This document shows, one piece after another, positions 1 to 8,947 of a stretch of 64,000 nucleotides of DNA. How positions within the stretch are numbered: position 1 is the stretch's first letter; the number at the start of each line of letters is the position of its first letter. The DNA lies in contig NZ_WTUY01000005.1 of the NCBI RefSeq assembly GCF_009882945.1, positions 165,816 through 229,815 on the forward strand, in the 5' to 3' direction. Under the pieces are notes generated by a model, which saw only the letters and a program-made list of their open reading frames with translations, had not been told where the DNA came from and searched no databases. The translations under genes and the position numbers were made by a program. Origin of the DNA: Alcanivorax sp. DP30. GTDB taxonomy: Bacteria; Pseudomonadota; Gammaproteobacteria; Pseudomonadales; Alcanivoracaceae.

Positions 1-12
1 TGATTGGATTAA

Positions 13-47
13 GAAAGGCCGAAAAGTTCCCCGCTTTTCGGCCTTTC
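13..47. terminator. Hairpin, likely terminator
   Basis: A perfect 14-bp inverted repeat (gaaaggccgaaaag and its complement) encloses a 7-base loop. Both stem ends are T- or A-rich, so it could end transcription of a gene left of the window and of the leftward operon whose last stop is at 131. The rest of 1-130 holds no gene; bases near 100-130 resemble the 'agcttctagc' repeats seen elsewhere in the window. Confidence 0.6.
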
Positions 48-130
48 TACGAAGCATGGCAGCGCGGAGCACAGTACCGGTTAAACGCTGTATTTCCACG
101 TGTCGCAGCTTCTAGCATGAAGCTTGCGTC

Positions 131-1693
131 TCAAATCGTCCCGTTCACGATGGGTTCAAACGCGGTAAGCCTGTCCTGGGACGTCGCGTTGCCAAGACTG
201 TGATTGGGGAAACGGCTGGCGAATTGATTTTGTTCGCCGTGCAGGGCCATGTAGTTAAGCCAGACGGTTTCGGCCAGCAGGTTCACATTGTTCGCTGCAG
301 GGCTGCCGGCAGTTTCCACCGAGGCGTCCGGGCGCATCCAGCCCAGCTGTTGCTGGCCGTTGTTGAGACTGGGACGACTGGCGGGGTTGTAGACCAGGAT
401 GAAGGAAGCAGCAGTGGAGGAATTGTCGCCGGTCCATTCGCCTTTGCCGCGGCCATTGACCGAGTCATCAATTCGTCCGTTACTGGCGACCGACCCGTCG
501 CTGAATACATACAGCATGATGGGTACGCCCTTGCGGCGTGCATATTCCAGGCAGGCGCCCATGCAGCGACCCGCGCGCAGATCACGCAGTTCGCCAGTGG
601 CCCGCTCCCCGGTGTGATAATCAAAACCGCCCATGGAAATACAGCCTGCGCCGGCATAGCCGTTGACCACCAGCTTCATGATGGAAGCGGTCTTGGCAAA
701 CTCTCGGTCATTCAATTCGTTGGCAGAAAAGATCGACAGGATATCCAGGTCTTCCTCCACATCCAGCGGGGTGGGATCACCATAACGGTCAGTAATGTCC
801 GCCGCTTCCACATAACCACAGCGGAGCAGATCGCGCAGATTACTGCGCCGGTTGGCGTCAGTGAGGCCGCTGTCGATGCGGTCGATGCGTTTGTGGCTTA
901 TACGGGCGATGGATTCCATCACTGAGGTGGCATCTTCCGGACTGAGCAGTCCTACCAGTTTGCCGGTATCCACCAGACCGGTCACATCGGAAAAGCGATC
1001 AATCTTGGTGGGACGAGCGGACGCAACCACTGAGCCATCCGGTGCCAGCGAGTTGCCGCCAGACAGGGAGCTGCGCGAACCAATCAACGACATTAATTCA
1101 CCATCAGCTCCGGCAGTGAAAATCCCGTACATGGGGTTGTGCGGATTGTTGGCGGTGTCATTTTCCGAACGAGCAGGGATAACACACCCATTCACATTGG
1201 GGGCGGCCGCCGAGGCCTTTTCCATGATGCCGCGCAGGAAGGCGGAATCGCTATGGAACGCCAGGCCGAGATCGCGGTTCACCAGTCCGGGGTTATTGTT
1301 GGGGGCCAGATTGCCGGGAAGTCCGAGCTTGGAGTATCCCGCGCTGGACAGAAAATCCTCCTGTCCCCCCTGGCCTCCCACCAGGACGTTGGAGCCGGAA
1401 ATATTGGCGCCGCCGGCCAAATCGAAACAGATAAACGGAATCTTGCCCGCGCCTTCTGCCACGATGCCGCAATCGGTTTTGATGGTTTCCAGATCCGGCG
1501 ACAGGGCGGCCATGGCCTCGCGTGGATTACTGAACAAGCCAAACAGGCCGACAGTGCCGAAGGCCGCGCCGCTGATCAGACCTCGGCCGAGCATGTCGCG
1601 ACGGGTCACGGGTTTGCCGTGGCCCAGATTCAGCAGCGGTGCATCCGGGTGCAGGGGTTGCTGACGTTTTTTGAAAAAGTGTCGGGTGATCAT
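131..1693 (-). CDS. Tat-exported DUF1501-like protein
   Basis: Predicted protein of 520 residues. A twin-arginine signal is visible (TRRDMLGRG, Arg31-Arg32, followed by a hydrophobic stretch), so it is probably exported folded to the periplasm. The body resembles DUF1501 proteins, which are related to the alkaline phosphatase/sulfatase superfamily: it has GGFDYHTG and, later, FSDGSVASNGR and GEWTGDNSS at places where that family has its metal-site signatures. The function is unknown. I chose the ATG at 1693 because a GGGG ribosome site lies 6 bases upstream; the ATG at 1696 sits too close to it, and the longer frame to 1744 would overlap the preceding gene. It is the last gene of a three-gene leftward operon with two CxxCH proteins. 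DUF1501 proteins are known to pair with cytochrome-like proteins in Planctomycetes, which supports a shared envelope role here. Confidence 0.7.
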   Translation of the reverse strand: MITRHFFKKRQQPLHPDAPLLNLGHGKPVTRRDMLGRGLISGAAFGTVGLFGLFSNPREAMAALSPDLETIKTDCGIVAEGAGKIPFICFDLAGGANISGSNVLVGGQGGQEDFLSSAGYSKLGLPGNLAPNNNPGLVNRDLGLAFHSDSAFLRGIMEKASAAAPNVNGCVIPARSENDTANNPHNPMYGIFTAGADGELMSLIGSRSSLSGGNSLAPDGSVVASARPTKIDRFSDVTGLVDTGKLVGLLSPEDATSVMESIARISHKRIDRIDSGLTDANRRSNLRDLLRCGYVEAADITDRYGDPTPLDVEEDLDILSIFSANELNDREFAKTASIMKLVVNGYAGAGCISMGGFDYHTGERATGELRDLRAGRCMGACLEYARRKGVPIMLYVFSDGSVASNGRIDDSVNGRGKGEWTGDNSSTAASFILVYNPASRPSLNNGQQQLGWMRPDASVETAGSPAANNVNLLAETVWLNYMALHGEQNQFASRFPNHSLGNATSQDRLTAFEPIVNGTI

Positions 1694-1703
1694 CATGTTC
1701 CCC

Positions 1704-4151
1704 TTATTGCACCAGCATGGAAGCGCTGCCCAGCACGGTGGCACAGGCGGCCTTGGTGGCAGTAGCGGTGCGTTCGGCGCAATTGCTACTGCACTGGGTC
1801 AGGTTGGTATCAAACAGCAGATGCTCCAGTTCGGCTCCGACTTCCGTGCGCAGCGGCTGACGCGCCTGGCCGTTGCCGATCATGCGTTCAAACAGCGGGT
1901 CGATAACCCGATCCCGCCATTGCTGCTCGGTAATGGTGGTCACATCACTGTTGTAATTCATGGACGGGAACAGCGGGGTAATGCTTGAGTCATTGTTGCG
2001 CTCCGCTTCCACCAGCGCGTTGCAGTACTCAATCGCCAGCTGGGCAATCCCGATCTGGTGGGCGGTGAGAAAGGCCTCGATGTTTTCTTCGCTGGGTAGC
2101 TGTGTACGCAAGCGCAGATAGGTATCCGGAATCTCACCACGGGTTTGGGGCACGCCAGTGAGTTCGCTCATGGTGGCATTGATTTCGGCAAAGTCGCGCA
2201 GGCCCACTTCCGGTTGTTGGCCATACTGGTTGGCTGTCAGGGGAAGCGGCGTCGGTTCGGTAAAGGCATTGCTGTGGCTGCCCAGGCGCTCAAAAGTCAG
2301 GAAGAATTCGTCGTTATCCTGACCCTGTTCCACCGGTAGCAGGGTGCCCAGTCGGGACAGGTTTTCTCCCTGGCTGCTGTAGCCTTCACCGCCCAGTTCA
2401 GTGTCGAGTTGGGCAAAGGACTGGCCCACATCGGGCACTCGACCATTGATGCCGATCCGCATGCCCTGCATGGCGGTGCTGCTTTCCACACTGTCCTGCT
2501 GCAGGTTGATGAAGTAGGGGGCGGCGAACAGGTAGCTGTAGTTGTCGAAGCGGGAGACTTCAAATACCACGTAGGCGCCGGGTTGATCGATAAGATGCCC
2601 GATGTAGAACGGCAGGAAGAAACGTTCCCCGACACCGGCGGCAAAGTTGGTCAGCACCTGCTGCGCAGTGAGGGCGCGATTGTGAATGGCGGCGAAGCGA
2701 ATCACCCCTTCCCAGGGATGGTCGTTGGAGGCTTCGTTGCCAAGGATCAGGGCAAAGGTGTCGTCCCAGGTGTTAAGCAGGCCGGGGGTGGCCGGGTCAA
2801 GGGCAGGATGCCGTTCGCCGTTGATATACAGGCGGCGGCCATTGACTGGATCGTAGGTGACGGCCACGTGCTGTTGGCTGGCCTGCAAAGGCATGTCGTC
2901 CGTGGCCAGAATCGGCTCGCCATTCAGGTCGGTGGATTCGCCGGTGCGCTGATAGACCACGAAGTCGCTGTCGCTTTGTGCCAGCGTCAGGTTGCGGGTA
3001 TCGGGGCCGGCAGAATAACTGATGATGTGGGCGTTATCCTGGCCGGTGCTCACCGGGGTGATCCAGGCCTCCAGAGTCAGCTCGCCGGTGGCCTGAATCA
3101 TGTCACTGAGTTTCTTGCTGGCGAGGGTGCTGCCCTGGGCCTTGCCGTTGTTGAGGCGAATGCCCCAGCCGCCTTCCCAACTCACGTCGCCGCTGAACTG
3201 CAAATTGATGGCCGGTTCCACCCCGGAGGTGTCATAGGCAACGGTGCCTTCACCGGTCTTGAATTCATAGCGGGCGATCACATTGCTTTCGTAGCGTCCG
3301 CCGCCGGCAGCAAGCGTGCCATCGCCCACATTGAGAGCCTTGCTCAATACCAGATCGTCATCCGGGGCAGTGGCGGTGATGCCGTTGGCCATGGCGCGAA
3401 TGGCATCTTCCATGGTTTGGGCGTCGCTGCCGCAGTCACTCCAGCAGTTGTGGCCGTCTTCGCCCAGACGCTCCACCAGCCGGCTGAGTGCGGGCTGGTT
3501 CAGGTCGATCTTGCTCTGGGCGCCGGCATAGGCCTCGTTCACGTCGTCGGCGGCCAGGTAAGGGCTCTGCGGGGTGCTGGCGTCACTCTGATGGCAGTCG
3601 GAGCAGTAATCATCCAGCAGCGGGTAGACATGGGTCTGGAACAGGGTCGGATCCGCCGGGAAGTTCTTGCTGTTGCCCGGATCCTTGATGGTGGGCTCGG
3701 TGAGTTCCGTGGTGCCGCCACCCAGGCCCAGGCTTTCCCCGGCCCAGGCGCTGATCCAGGTGCTGATCAGATCGGCGCAGACCTGCGCATCGCTTTCCCA
3801 GCAGTTATGGCCTCCGGCCACTTTCTGCACCATCGGGGAGGCAGCAGGATTATTCAGGTTGATCAGGGGGTTGGCGGCGGCGTAGGCCGCATTGATATCG
3901 CCACTTTGCACGAAGGCGGGCTGTTGGCTGCCATGGCAGGCGCCGCAGCGCTGTTCGCTGACCAGGTTGTTCCAGATGTAGATCTTGAAGGCAGACACGT
4001 CGCTGTTGCGCGGTGCCGGCCCCTGATAATTGACCGAGCCGTCCCCGCTGGTGGGGGGCGGATTGTTCTGGGTGCTGGCGCCGCTGCTGCTACCGCCACA
4101 GCCGGCCAGCAGGGCCAGACTCAATGTGCTGATGAGAAGTCCGATACGCAT
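1704..4151 (-). CDS. LamG-domain lipoprotein with two CxxCH haem motifs
   Basis: Predicted protein of 815 residues starting at the ATG that follows a GGGAG ribosome site; a start at 4190 would overlap the upstream gene. The N terminus is a lipoprotein signal (LLAGC, Cys18). Two copies of a domain of roughly 110 residues follow. Each has a CxxCH motif (CGACH, CSDCH), a D(I/V)NxAY segment, an I(N/D)LN(N/Q)PA segment and a closing GHNCW. Next is a concanavalin-like LamG domain (from about NVIARYEFKTGEG to LYINGERHPA), then a long C-terminal region of no recognised family. CxxCH is the c-type haem attachment motif, so two covalent haems are likely. The gene sits 4 bases after the upstream CxxCH gene and 10 bases before the DUF1501-like gene. 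The role is unknown; binding a polymer or surface while carrying electrons is a guess. Confidence 0.75.
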   Translation of the reverse strand: MRIGLLISTLSLALLAGCGGSSSGASTQNNPPPTSGDGSVNYQGPAPRNSDVSAFKIYIWNNLVSEQRCGACHGSQQPAFVQSGDINAAYAAANPLINLNNPAASPMVQKVAGGHNCWESDAQVCADLISTWISAWAGESLGLGGGTTELTEPTIKDPGNSKNFPADPTLFQTHVYPLLDDYCSDCHQSDASTPQSPYLAADDVNEAYAGAQSKIDLNQPALSRLVERLGEDGHNCWSDCGSDAQTMEDAIRAMANGITATAPDDDLVLSKALNVGDGTLAAGGGRYESNVIARYEFKTGEGTVAYDTSGVEPAINLQFSGDVSWEGGWGIRLNNGKAQGSTLASKKLSDMIQATGELTLEAWITPVSTGQDNAHIISYSAGPDTRNLTLAQSDSDFVVYQRTGESTDLNGEPILATDDMPLQASQQHVAVTYDPVNGRRLYINGERHPALDPATPGLLNTWDDTFALILGNEASNDHPWEGVIRFAAIHNRALTAQQVLTNFAAGVGERFFLPFYIGHLIDQPGAYVVFEVSRFDNYSYLFAAPYFINLQQDSVESSTAMQGMRIGINGRVPDVGQSFAQLDTELGGEGYSSQGENLSRLGTLLPVEQGQDNDEFFLTFERLGSHSNAFTEPTPLPLTANQYGQQPEVGLRDFAEINATMSELTGVPQTRGEIPDTYLRLRTQLPSEENIEAFLTAHQIGIAQLAIEYCNALVEAERNNDSSITPLFPSMNYNSDVTTITEQQWRDRVIDPLFERMIGNGQARQPLRTEVGAELEHLLFDTNLTQCSSNCAERTATATKAACATVLGSASMLVQ

Positions 4152-4155
4152 TGTC

Positions 4156-5334
4156 TCAGTCTCCCATGCAGTAGGTGGCCGCATCGGCAAACAGGGTCTT
4201 CATGCGGTAGTTGTCGTTTTTGAAAGCGCTGGTCATGGTGGCCAGCTGGCTGGTGTCTGCACTGTCCGCCGGTTTGCGCAGGCACACGGCCTGGAATACT
4301 TTTTCGGCCTGGCAGCTGGCAAAGACCTCGCTGTTGGCCAGTTCCTCGCCAAGGCTGGCCGCGCCATTGCCGCTGCCGGCAAGGGTACTGTCCCAGCCCA
4401 GGTTGGCATTGGGGCCTTCGCGCCAGTAGTTGTCCCAGCGATCATTCGGTGTGATATAGCCCCAGGGGAAGTTGTTGCTGTTGATCAGGTACTTGCCCTG
4501 TACCCGGGTGCCGGTGTCCGGATCGGTGCCGGTGTTGTAGACCATGCGTCCGCCATCGCCTTCCTGGTCGCCTTCCCAGTCATAGTAGGCGAACGCCTGG
4601 GCCAGCGGGTCCATGCCGCTGTGGCAGCCCACGCAGCTGTTGCGGAAAATGCGGCTGTCACCGCCGGGACTGCGGCTCACATCCTGGCGAACCCGGTCGG
4701 AGGGGCGGGTGGTGTCCTTGACCTGTTCCAGATCCCGGCACATGTGATTCATCAATGTGAAGCGCAGCATGGCCCGGTTGGTTCCGGCATAGAAGAAGGC
4801 GTTGGCGGCGGCGCGGGTGGTCAGCACACCGGCTACCGCTTGTGCCGGGGTGCCGTATTGACTGGTCTGGCTCGACGGCTGCAGCACTGCTTTCAGGTTC
4901 GCGTGACTGGCTTCCAGATTGCGGTAATGTGCGTTGCTGTCTGCGGCGGCGGCTGGACTGGCATTCCCCACATAGAGCAGATCGGCAAACAGGATGCGGC
5001 GAAAATCCACGTCATCGCGGATGGCGCCGATGACCGTGGCGGTGTAGTCGTTGAGATCGGCAAAAACGTCCTGGGCCTCATTGGTCCAGGGGGTGGCAAA
5101 CTGCTTGAGGGTCACGCTGTAGAAGGCCGGGTGCTCCATGGCCAACTCGGCGGCGGCATGGGCATTATTGATGTCGATCAGCGATGCCATCTCGGTGAGG
5201 GTGGCGGCATCGGCGGGCACGCCGGCAAGGCGGTTATGTATCCGCTGTGCCTGATCACGGCTGTTGGCCAGACTGTGCTGGGCGCAGAACAGCATGGATG
5301 CTGCTGTCAGCGCTATCCCCCAGATGCGTATCAT
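4156..5334 (-). CDS. Exported CxxCH (cytochrome c-like) protein
   Basis: Predicted protein of 392 residues with a Sec signal peptide (hydrophobic segment ending near HSLANS). One haem motif is visible, CVGCHSGMDPLAQAF. The 'CxxCH then MDPL' pattern recalls the DUF1588-type cytochrome modules of Planctomycetes. I prefer the ATG at 5334, which lies 9 bases after AAGGGGG, over the ATG at 5343, which abuts that site. It is the first gene of the leftward three-gene operon and is divergent from the HzsA-related gene. No enzyme activity can be assigned. Confidence 0.7.
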   Translation of the reverse strand: MIRIWGIALTAASMLFCAQHSLANSRDQAQRIHNRLAGVPADAATLTEMASLIDINNAHAAAELAMEHPAFYSVTLKQFATPWTNEAQDVFADLNDYTATVIGAIRDDVDFRRILFADLLYVGNASPAAAADSNAHYRNLEASHANLKAVLQPSSQTSQYGTPAQAVAGVLTTRAAANAFFYAGTNRAMLRFTLMNHMCRDLEQVKDTTRPSDRVRQDVSRSPGGDSRIFRNSCVGCHSGMDPLAQAFAYYDWEGDQEGDGGRMVYNTGTDPDTGTRVQGKYLINSNNFPWGYITPNDRWDNYWREGPNANLGWDSTLAGSGNGAASLGEELANSEVFASCQAEKVFQAVCLRKPADSADTSQLATMTSAFKNDNYRMKTLFADAATYCMGD

Positions 5335-5527
5335 CGGATCCATCCCCCTTTATTCTGTCTTTATTCAGTCGCCGGATTATTGGCGTTGTTAACCTTTGTT
5401 CAACTGAATTCCCGTTACCCACTGCTATTCTCTACGACATTCGGTGGTGGGCACTGTGATTCGGGCCCCAGAAATCTAAGAATATCTTCGCGATACTGTC
5501 GGAAATCTAATAATTACGGACGGGCGG
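5335..5527. promoter_or_regulatory. Divergent promoter region with direct repeat
   Basis: This 193-base region separates two divergent envelope operons and must hold both promoters. A 9-base direct repeat, GAAATCTAA, occurs at 5471-5479 and 5502-5510. The 31-base spacing is close to three helical turns, as expected for a regulator binding one face of DNA. No promoter hexamers could be assigned with confidence. Confidence 0.4.
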
Positions 5528-8146
5528 GTGAAAATACTAAAAGTATCCATTCGGCTAGCGCTGCTTGGGGCCTTGAGTAGCTGCGGCGGGATGGATGGGG
5601 GGAGTCAGGGGGAAGATTCCACAGTGACGGACATTCCTCTGGCCTATGTGGAGCGAACGGCGCCACGCCTCGGCATGGATGATGATGCGCTGGATTCTCT
5701 GGAAGATCCGGCGGGCTTTCTGCCGGGGGCTCGGTTGATCGTGCGCGAGGGGGTGTCCAGCCGTTCGGTGGCGCGGGATGTCACGACTCCGGTGTTGGGG
5801 CGTGGCCATGATATCCGCGACCTGACGATGAGCTTCGATGGTGGCCGCATGCTGTTTTCCGCTCGTGCCCCGCAAATACCGGATGCAGATGATGACGAGC
5901 AACCCACCTGGAATATCTGGGAGTACGAATTTACCAGTGGCGTAGCCAAACGGGTCATTTCCAGTCGCGTGCTGGCGGAGCAGGGCCAGGATCGCTACCC
6001 CGCCTACCTGCCGGATGGCCGGATTGTCTTTGCCTCCACGCGCCAGCCGCAGACACGTGCGCGCATGTTGGATGAGGGGCGCCCACAATATTATCCCCTG
6101 GAGGAGGGTCGCGATGTGCGCGCCTTTGCCTTGCATGTGATGGAGGCGGATGGCTCCGGGGTGGAACAGATTACCTTCAATGCCAGCCATGATGTGGCGC
6201 CACTGGTGATGGCCGATGGGCGCATCCTGTTTCAGCGCTGGGACAACAAGGACAGCGTAAACCGCTTTGATCTCTATCGGGTCAATCCGGATGGCACGGC
6301 GGTGGAGCCGCTTTATGGCGCCAATAGCCACGAATGGGTGGGCGATTTGCGCCGCCAGTTCCAGCCGCTGGCCATGGCGGAAGATGGCAGGGTGATCACG
6401 GCGCTGCGAACGGTAGAATCCCGCAATCTGGCAATTCAGCCGATACTGGTGGATGTGGGGGCTTTCGTGAATCGGGATGGCCCGCTGGAGGGGGTTAACG
6501 GCGGTGCCGCCGAGCAGTCGCTGAGTTTGTCATCCGCTCGCCCCGGGTCGGTTGATGTCGCGGGTTGGCTTGCCGATCTGGCGCCCATGAATGACGCCAG
6601 CGGGCGTTTGCTGATGGCATGGTCACCTTGCCGGCTGGATGAAAACGGTACCCTGCGCCCCTGTACGGAGGAGTATCTTTCCCGCGGTTTGCCTGGTGCG
6701 CCACCGGCCTACGGCTTGTGGGTGTTTGATCCTGCAGAAGCCGTGCAACGGCCTGTGGTGAAGCCCCGCGATGGTATCTGGATTACCGAACTGGCGGTGG
6801 CCACCGCTACCCGGTTGCCTGCTCAGCCACTCCTGCCGGAACGCGAAACGACGCTGGCGGACAGTAATCTGGCCGTGCTGGATATTCGCAGCATTTATGA
6901 TCTGGATGGCGCTTTCTCAGGGTTCATGGATCCCTTGCCGGCAGGAGGTGAGAGCTTCGCCAATTTTGCCAACCCGGCACGGGTGGCTCCCGAACAGCGC
7001 GCAGTGCGTTTCTTGCGTGTGATCAAAGGGGTTCCGATTCCCGGTGATGAGGTTCGCAATATCCCCGCCAGCCAGATAGGGCGAATGCCAGCTTTCGGCA
7101 TGCGCGAGATTGTGGGGTACGTACCAGTGCAGCCGGACGGATCGGTACGGGTGCGGGTGCCAGCGGATGCGCCACTGGGATTGCAACTGGTGGGTGCGGA
7201 TGGCCAGTCTGTGTACGGCCGGCATGGAGCATGGATTACCCTGCGGCCGGGTGAGACCCTCCATTGCAAGGGGTGTCACGGGAGCAGTAGTCCGCTTCCC
7301 CATGGCCGTCAGCAAGGCATGGCAGCTTCGCTCAATCCGGGCGCGCCACTGACCGGCTCTCCTTTCCCGAATACCCGCAGTGACGTGGTCAGCTTTGCAG
7401 ATGCCGGAGAAACCATGGCCCAGGCGCTGACCCGACTGTATCCGGAACGGGAACTGCCGATGATGGATATGGTGGCTGAGGATGTGTGGACCGATCCTGC
7501 ACCGGATCCGGCTACGGAGTTGCAGCTGAGGTATACCGACCTTGAAACCGAGATTCCTGTGGATCCGGTTTGTCTGGCGGATTGGCAGCCGGGTTGCCGC
7601 ACCATTATCAATTATCCCGACCATATTCAGCCGATCTGGGACCTGCCGCGTAATGCGATGGTAGGCGGAGTGGCCACGGAGGTGACCTGCACGCAATGCC
7701 ATAACCGTCGTGACGCCAGCAACGCCATTCAGGTGCCCCTGGGCCAGTTGGAGCTTACCGGGGACCCGGCAGTGGATCAGCCTTCCCAGCTGACCAGTTA
7801 CCGCGAGTTGCTGTTTGATGATAATGAGCAAATTTTGCTGGACGGTGCATTGATAGACCGTTTAGCTATTGCACTCGATGATGAAGGGAATATCGTGTAC
7901 CAGACGGATGAAGACGGAGTATTGGTGCTGGATATCAACGGTAACCCTGTACCCTTGGTAGAGCCGGTTGAGATATCCGCTCCGGTTCGTGCAGGTCAGG
8001 CCCGGAACTCGGGGCGTTTCTTCAGTCTGTTTGCTCCTGGTGGGAGTCATCATGATTGGCTGAGTGATGAAGAGTTGCGGTTACTGGCAGAATGGATTGA
8101 TCTCGGCGCACAGCAATATAACGACCCGTTTAGGGTGCCGGAGTAA
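5528..8146 (+). CDS. HzsA-related lipoprotein with PD40 repeats and two CxxCH
   Basis: Predicted protein of 872 residues from a GTG start after GGACGGG. A lipoprotein signal ends at LSSC (Cys19). The N-terminal half holds WD40/TolB-like beta-propeller repeats (for example RYPAYLPDGRIVFAS, and APLVMADGRILFQRW). A middle domain follows, with two haem motifs (HCKGCHGSS near residue 580 and CTQCHNRR near residue 722). The layout matches proteins annotated as related to the hydrazine synthase alpha subunit, but the resemblance is to the fold. Nothing else in the window suggests anammox chemistry. It leads a six-gene rightward operon; the next gene starts 24 bases downstream. It probably acts at the outer membrane or in the periplasm, perhaps in electron transfer. 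Confidence 0.7.
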   Translation: MKILKVSIRLALLGALSSCGGMDGGSQGEDSTVTDIPLAYVERTAPRLGMDDDALDSLEDPAGFLPGARLIVREGVSSRSVARDVTTPVLGRGHDIRDLTMSFDGGRMLFSARAPQIPDADDDEQPTWNIWEYEFTSGVAKRVISSRVLAEQGQDRYPAYLPDGRIVFASTRQPQTRARMLDEGRPQYYPLEEGRDVRAFALHVMEADGSGVEQITFNASHDVAPLVMADGRILFQRWDNKDSVNRFDLYRVNPDGTAVEPLYGANSHEWVGDLRRQFQPLAMAEDGRVITALRTVESRNLAIQPILVDVGAFVNRDGPLEGVNGGAAEQSLSLSSARPGSVDVAGWLADLAPMNDASGRLLMAWSPCRLDENGTLRPCTEEYLSRGLPGAPPAYGLWVFDPAEAVQRPVVKPRDGIWITELAVATATRLPAQPLLPERETTLADSNLAVLDIRSIYDLDGAFSGFMDPLPAGGESFANFANPARVAPEQRAVRFLRVIKGVPIPGDEVRNIPASQIGRMPAFGMREIVGYVPVQPDGSVRVRVPADAPLGLQLVGADGQSVYGRHGAWITLRPGETLHCKGCHGSSSPLPHGRQQGMAASLNPGAPLTGSPFPNTRSDVVSFADAGETMAQALTRLYPERELPMMDMVAEDVWTDPAPDPATELQLRYTDLETEIPVDPVCLADWQPGCRTIINYPDHIQPIWDLPRNAMVGGVATEVTCTQCHNRRDASNAIQVPLGQLELTGDPAVDQPSQLTSYRELLFDDNEQILLDGALIDRLAIALDDEGNIVYQTDEDGVLVLDINGNPVPLVEPVEISAPVRAGQARNSGRFFSLFAPGGSHHDWLSDEELRLLAEWIDLGAQQYNDPFRVPE

Positions 8147-8170
8147 ACGGACTTGCCGCATGAATGCTAG

Positions 8171-8947
8171 ATGTTAAAGACGCACGCAGAGTATTTTGAA
8201 ATCCTGCTCAGGGTATGTTGCCTCGTGGTCTGCGCGGGAATATTTCAGCCAGCCATTGCAGAACAATCGCAGACCACCAGGCCGTTGCAGGTCAAGGTCG
8301 AGGCATCATTCCTGGAATTGCATACCGGTCCTGGCCGAGGTTATCCGGTCTTTCATGTGGTTGAGCGCAATGCACCGCTGACCCTGCTGTTTGAGCGAGC
8401 GGGCTGGATCAAGGTGGAAACCGTGCGTGGCCGGGTGGGCTGGGTGCCTCGGAAGGCACTACTGGAAACCCGTGATGGCACTGGCGAGCCGCCGGCGCTG
8501 GCCTATTCCAGTGAGCAGTGGCAAAACCATCGCTGGCAGGCCTCGTTGCTGGGGGGAAGCTATGATGGTGCCTCTTCGCTGGGCGTGGCGTTGGGTTATC
8601 GGTTCACTGAAAACATTACCGCAGAAACACAGTATTTTCTTGCGAGTGGTGACTTTTCGAATAACGATGTTTTCGAGATCAATCTGCAGCATCAGCTTTT
8701 TCCTGCCTGGCGCCTGTCTCCCTATGTCATGTTAGGCACAGGACGTGCCACGATCGAGCCAAGAGCCACTCTGGTGCGCCCGGAAAACCGCAAGGAAAAC
8801 TATGCCCAAGGCGGTCTGGGCCTGAAATATTACCTGGCTCGAGGCTTCCTGTTGCGCACAGAATATCGCAGCTACGTGCTGTTCACTGAAGAAAACCAGA
8901 ATCGGAATATTGAAGAATGGAAATTCGGTTTCTCTGTATTGTTTTGA
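8171..8947 (+). CDS. SH3-domain outer-membrane beta-barrel protein
   Basis: Predicted protein of 258 residues. A signal peptide (hydrophobic to about PAIAEQ) is followed by a bacterial SH3 domain at about residues 38-90 (LELHTGPGRGYPVFHVVE, then GWIKVETVRGRVGWV). The rest is alternating polar and aromatic strands ending in FGFSVLF, with the C-terminal Phe typical of outer-membrane barrels. Bacterial SH3 domains often bind peptidoglycan or peptides, so the protein may tie the wall to the outer membrane. It overlaps the next gene by 31 bases and belongs to the operon starting at 5528. The substrate is unknown. Confidence 0.7.
   Translation: MLKTHAEYFEILLRVCCLVVCAGIFQPAIAEQSQTTRPLQVKVEASFLELHTGPGRGYPVFHVVERNAPLTLLFERAGWIKVETVRGRVGWVPRKALLETRDGTGEPPALAYSSEQWQNHRWQASLLGGSYDGASSLGVALGYRFTENITAETQYFLASGDFSNNDVFEINLQHQLFPAWRLSPYVMLGTGRATIEPRATLVRPENRKENYAQGGLGLKYYLARGFLLRTEYRSYVLFTEENQNRNIEEWKFGFSVLF

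Noticed and set aside
2409-4223. Long rightward open frame opposite the LamG gene
   Set aside because: It mirrors the codon bias of the leftward gene, has no signal or family resemblance, and would overlap a well-supported operon.
4030-5580. Rightward open frame of 516 codons opposite the CxxCH gene
   Set aside because: Antisense shadow in GC-rich DNA; it crosses the divergent promoter region and has no ribosome site or known domain.
5528-8146. True hydrazine synthase subunit
   Set aside because: No other hydrazine synthase or anammox genes are nearby, and only two haem motifs are present; only a family-level resemblance is supported.
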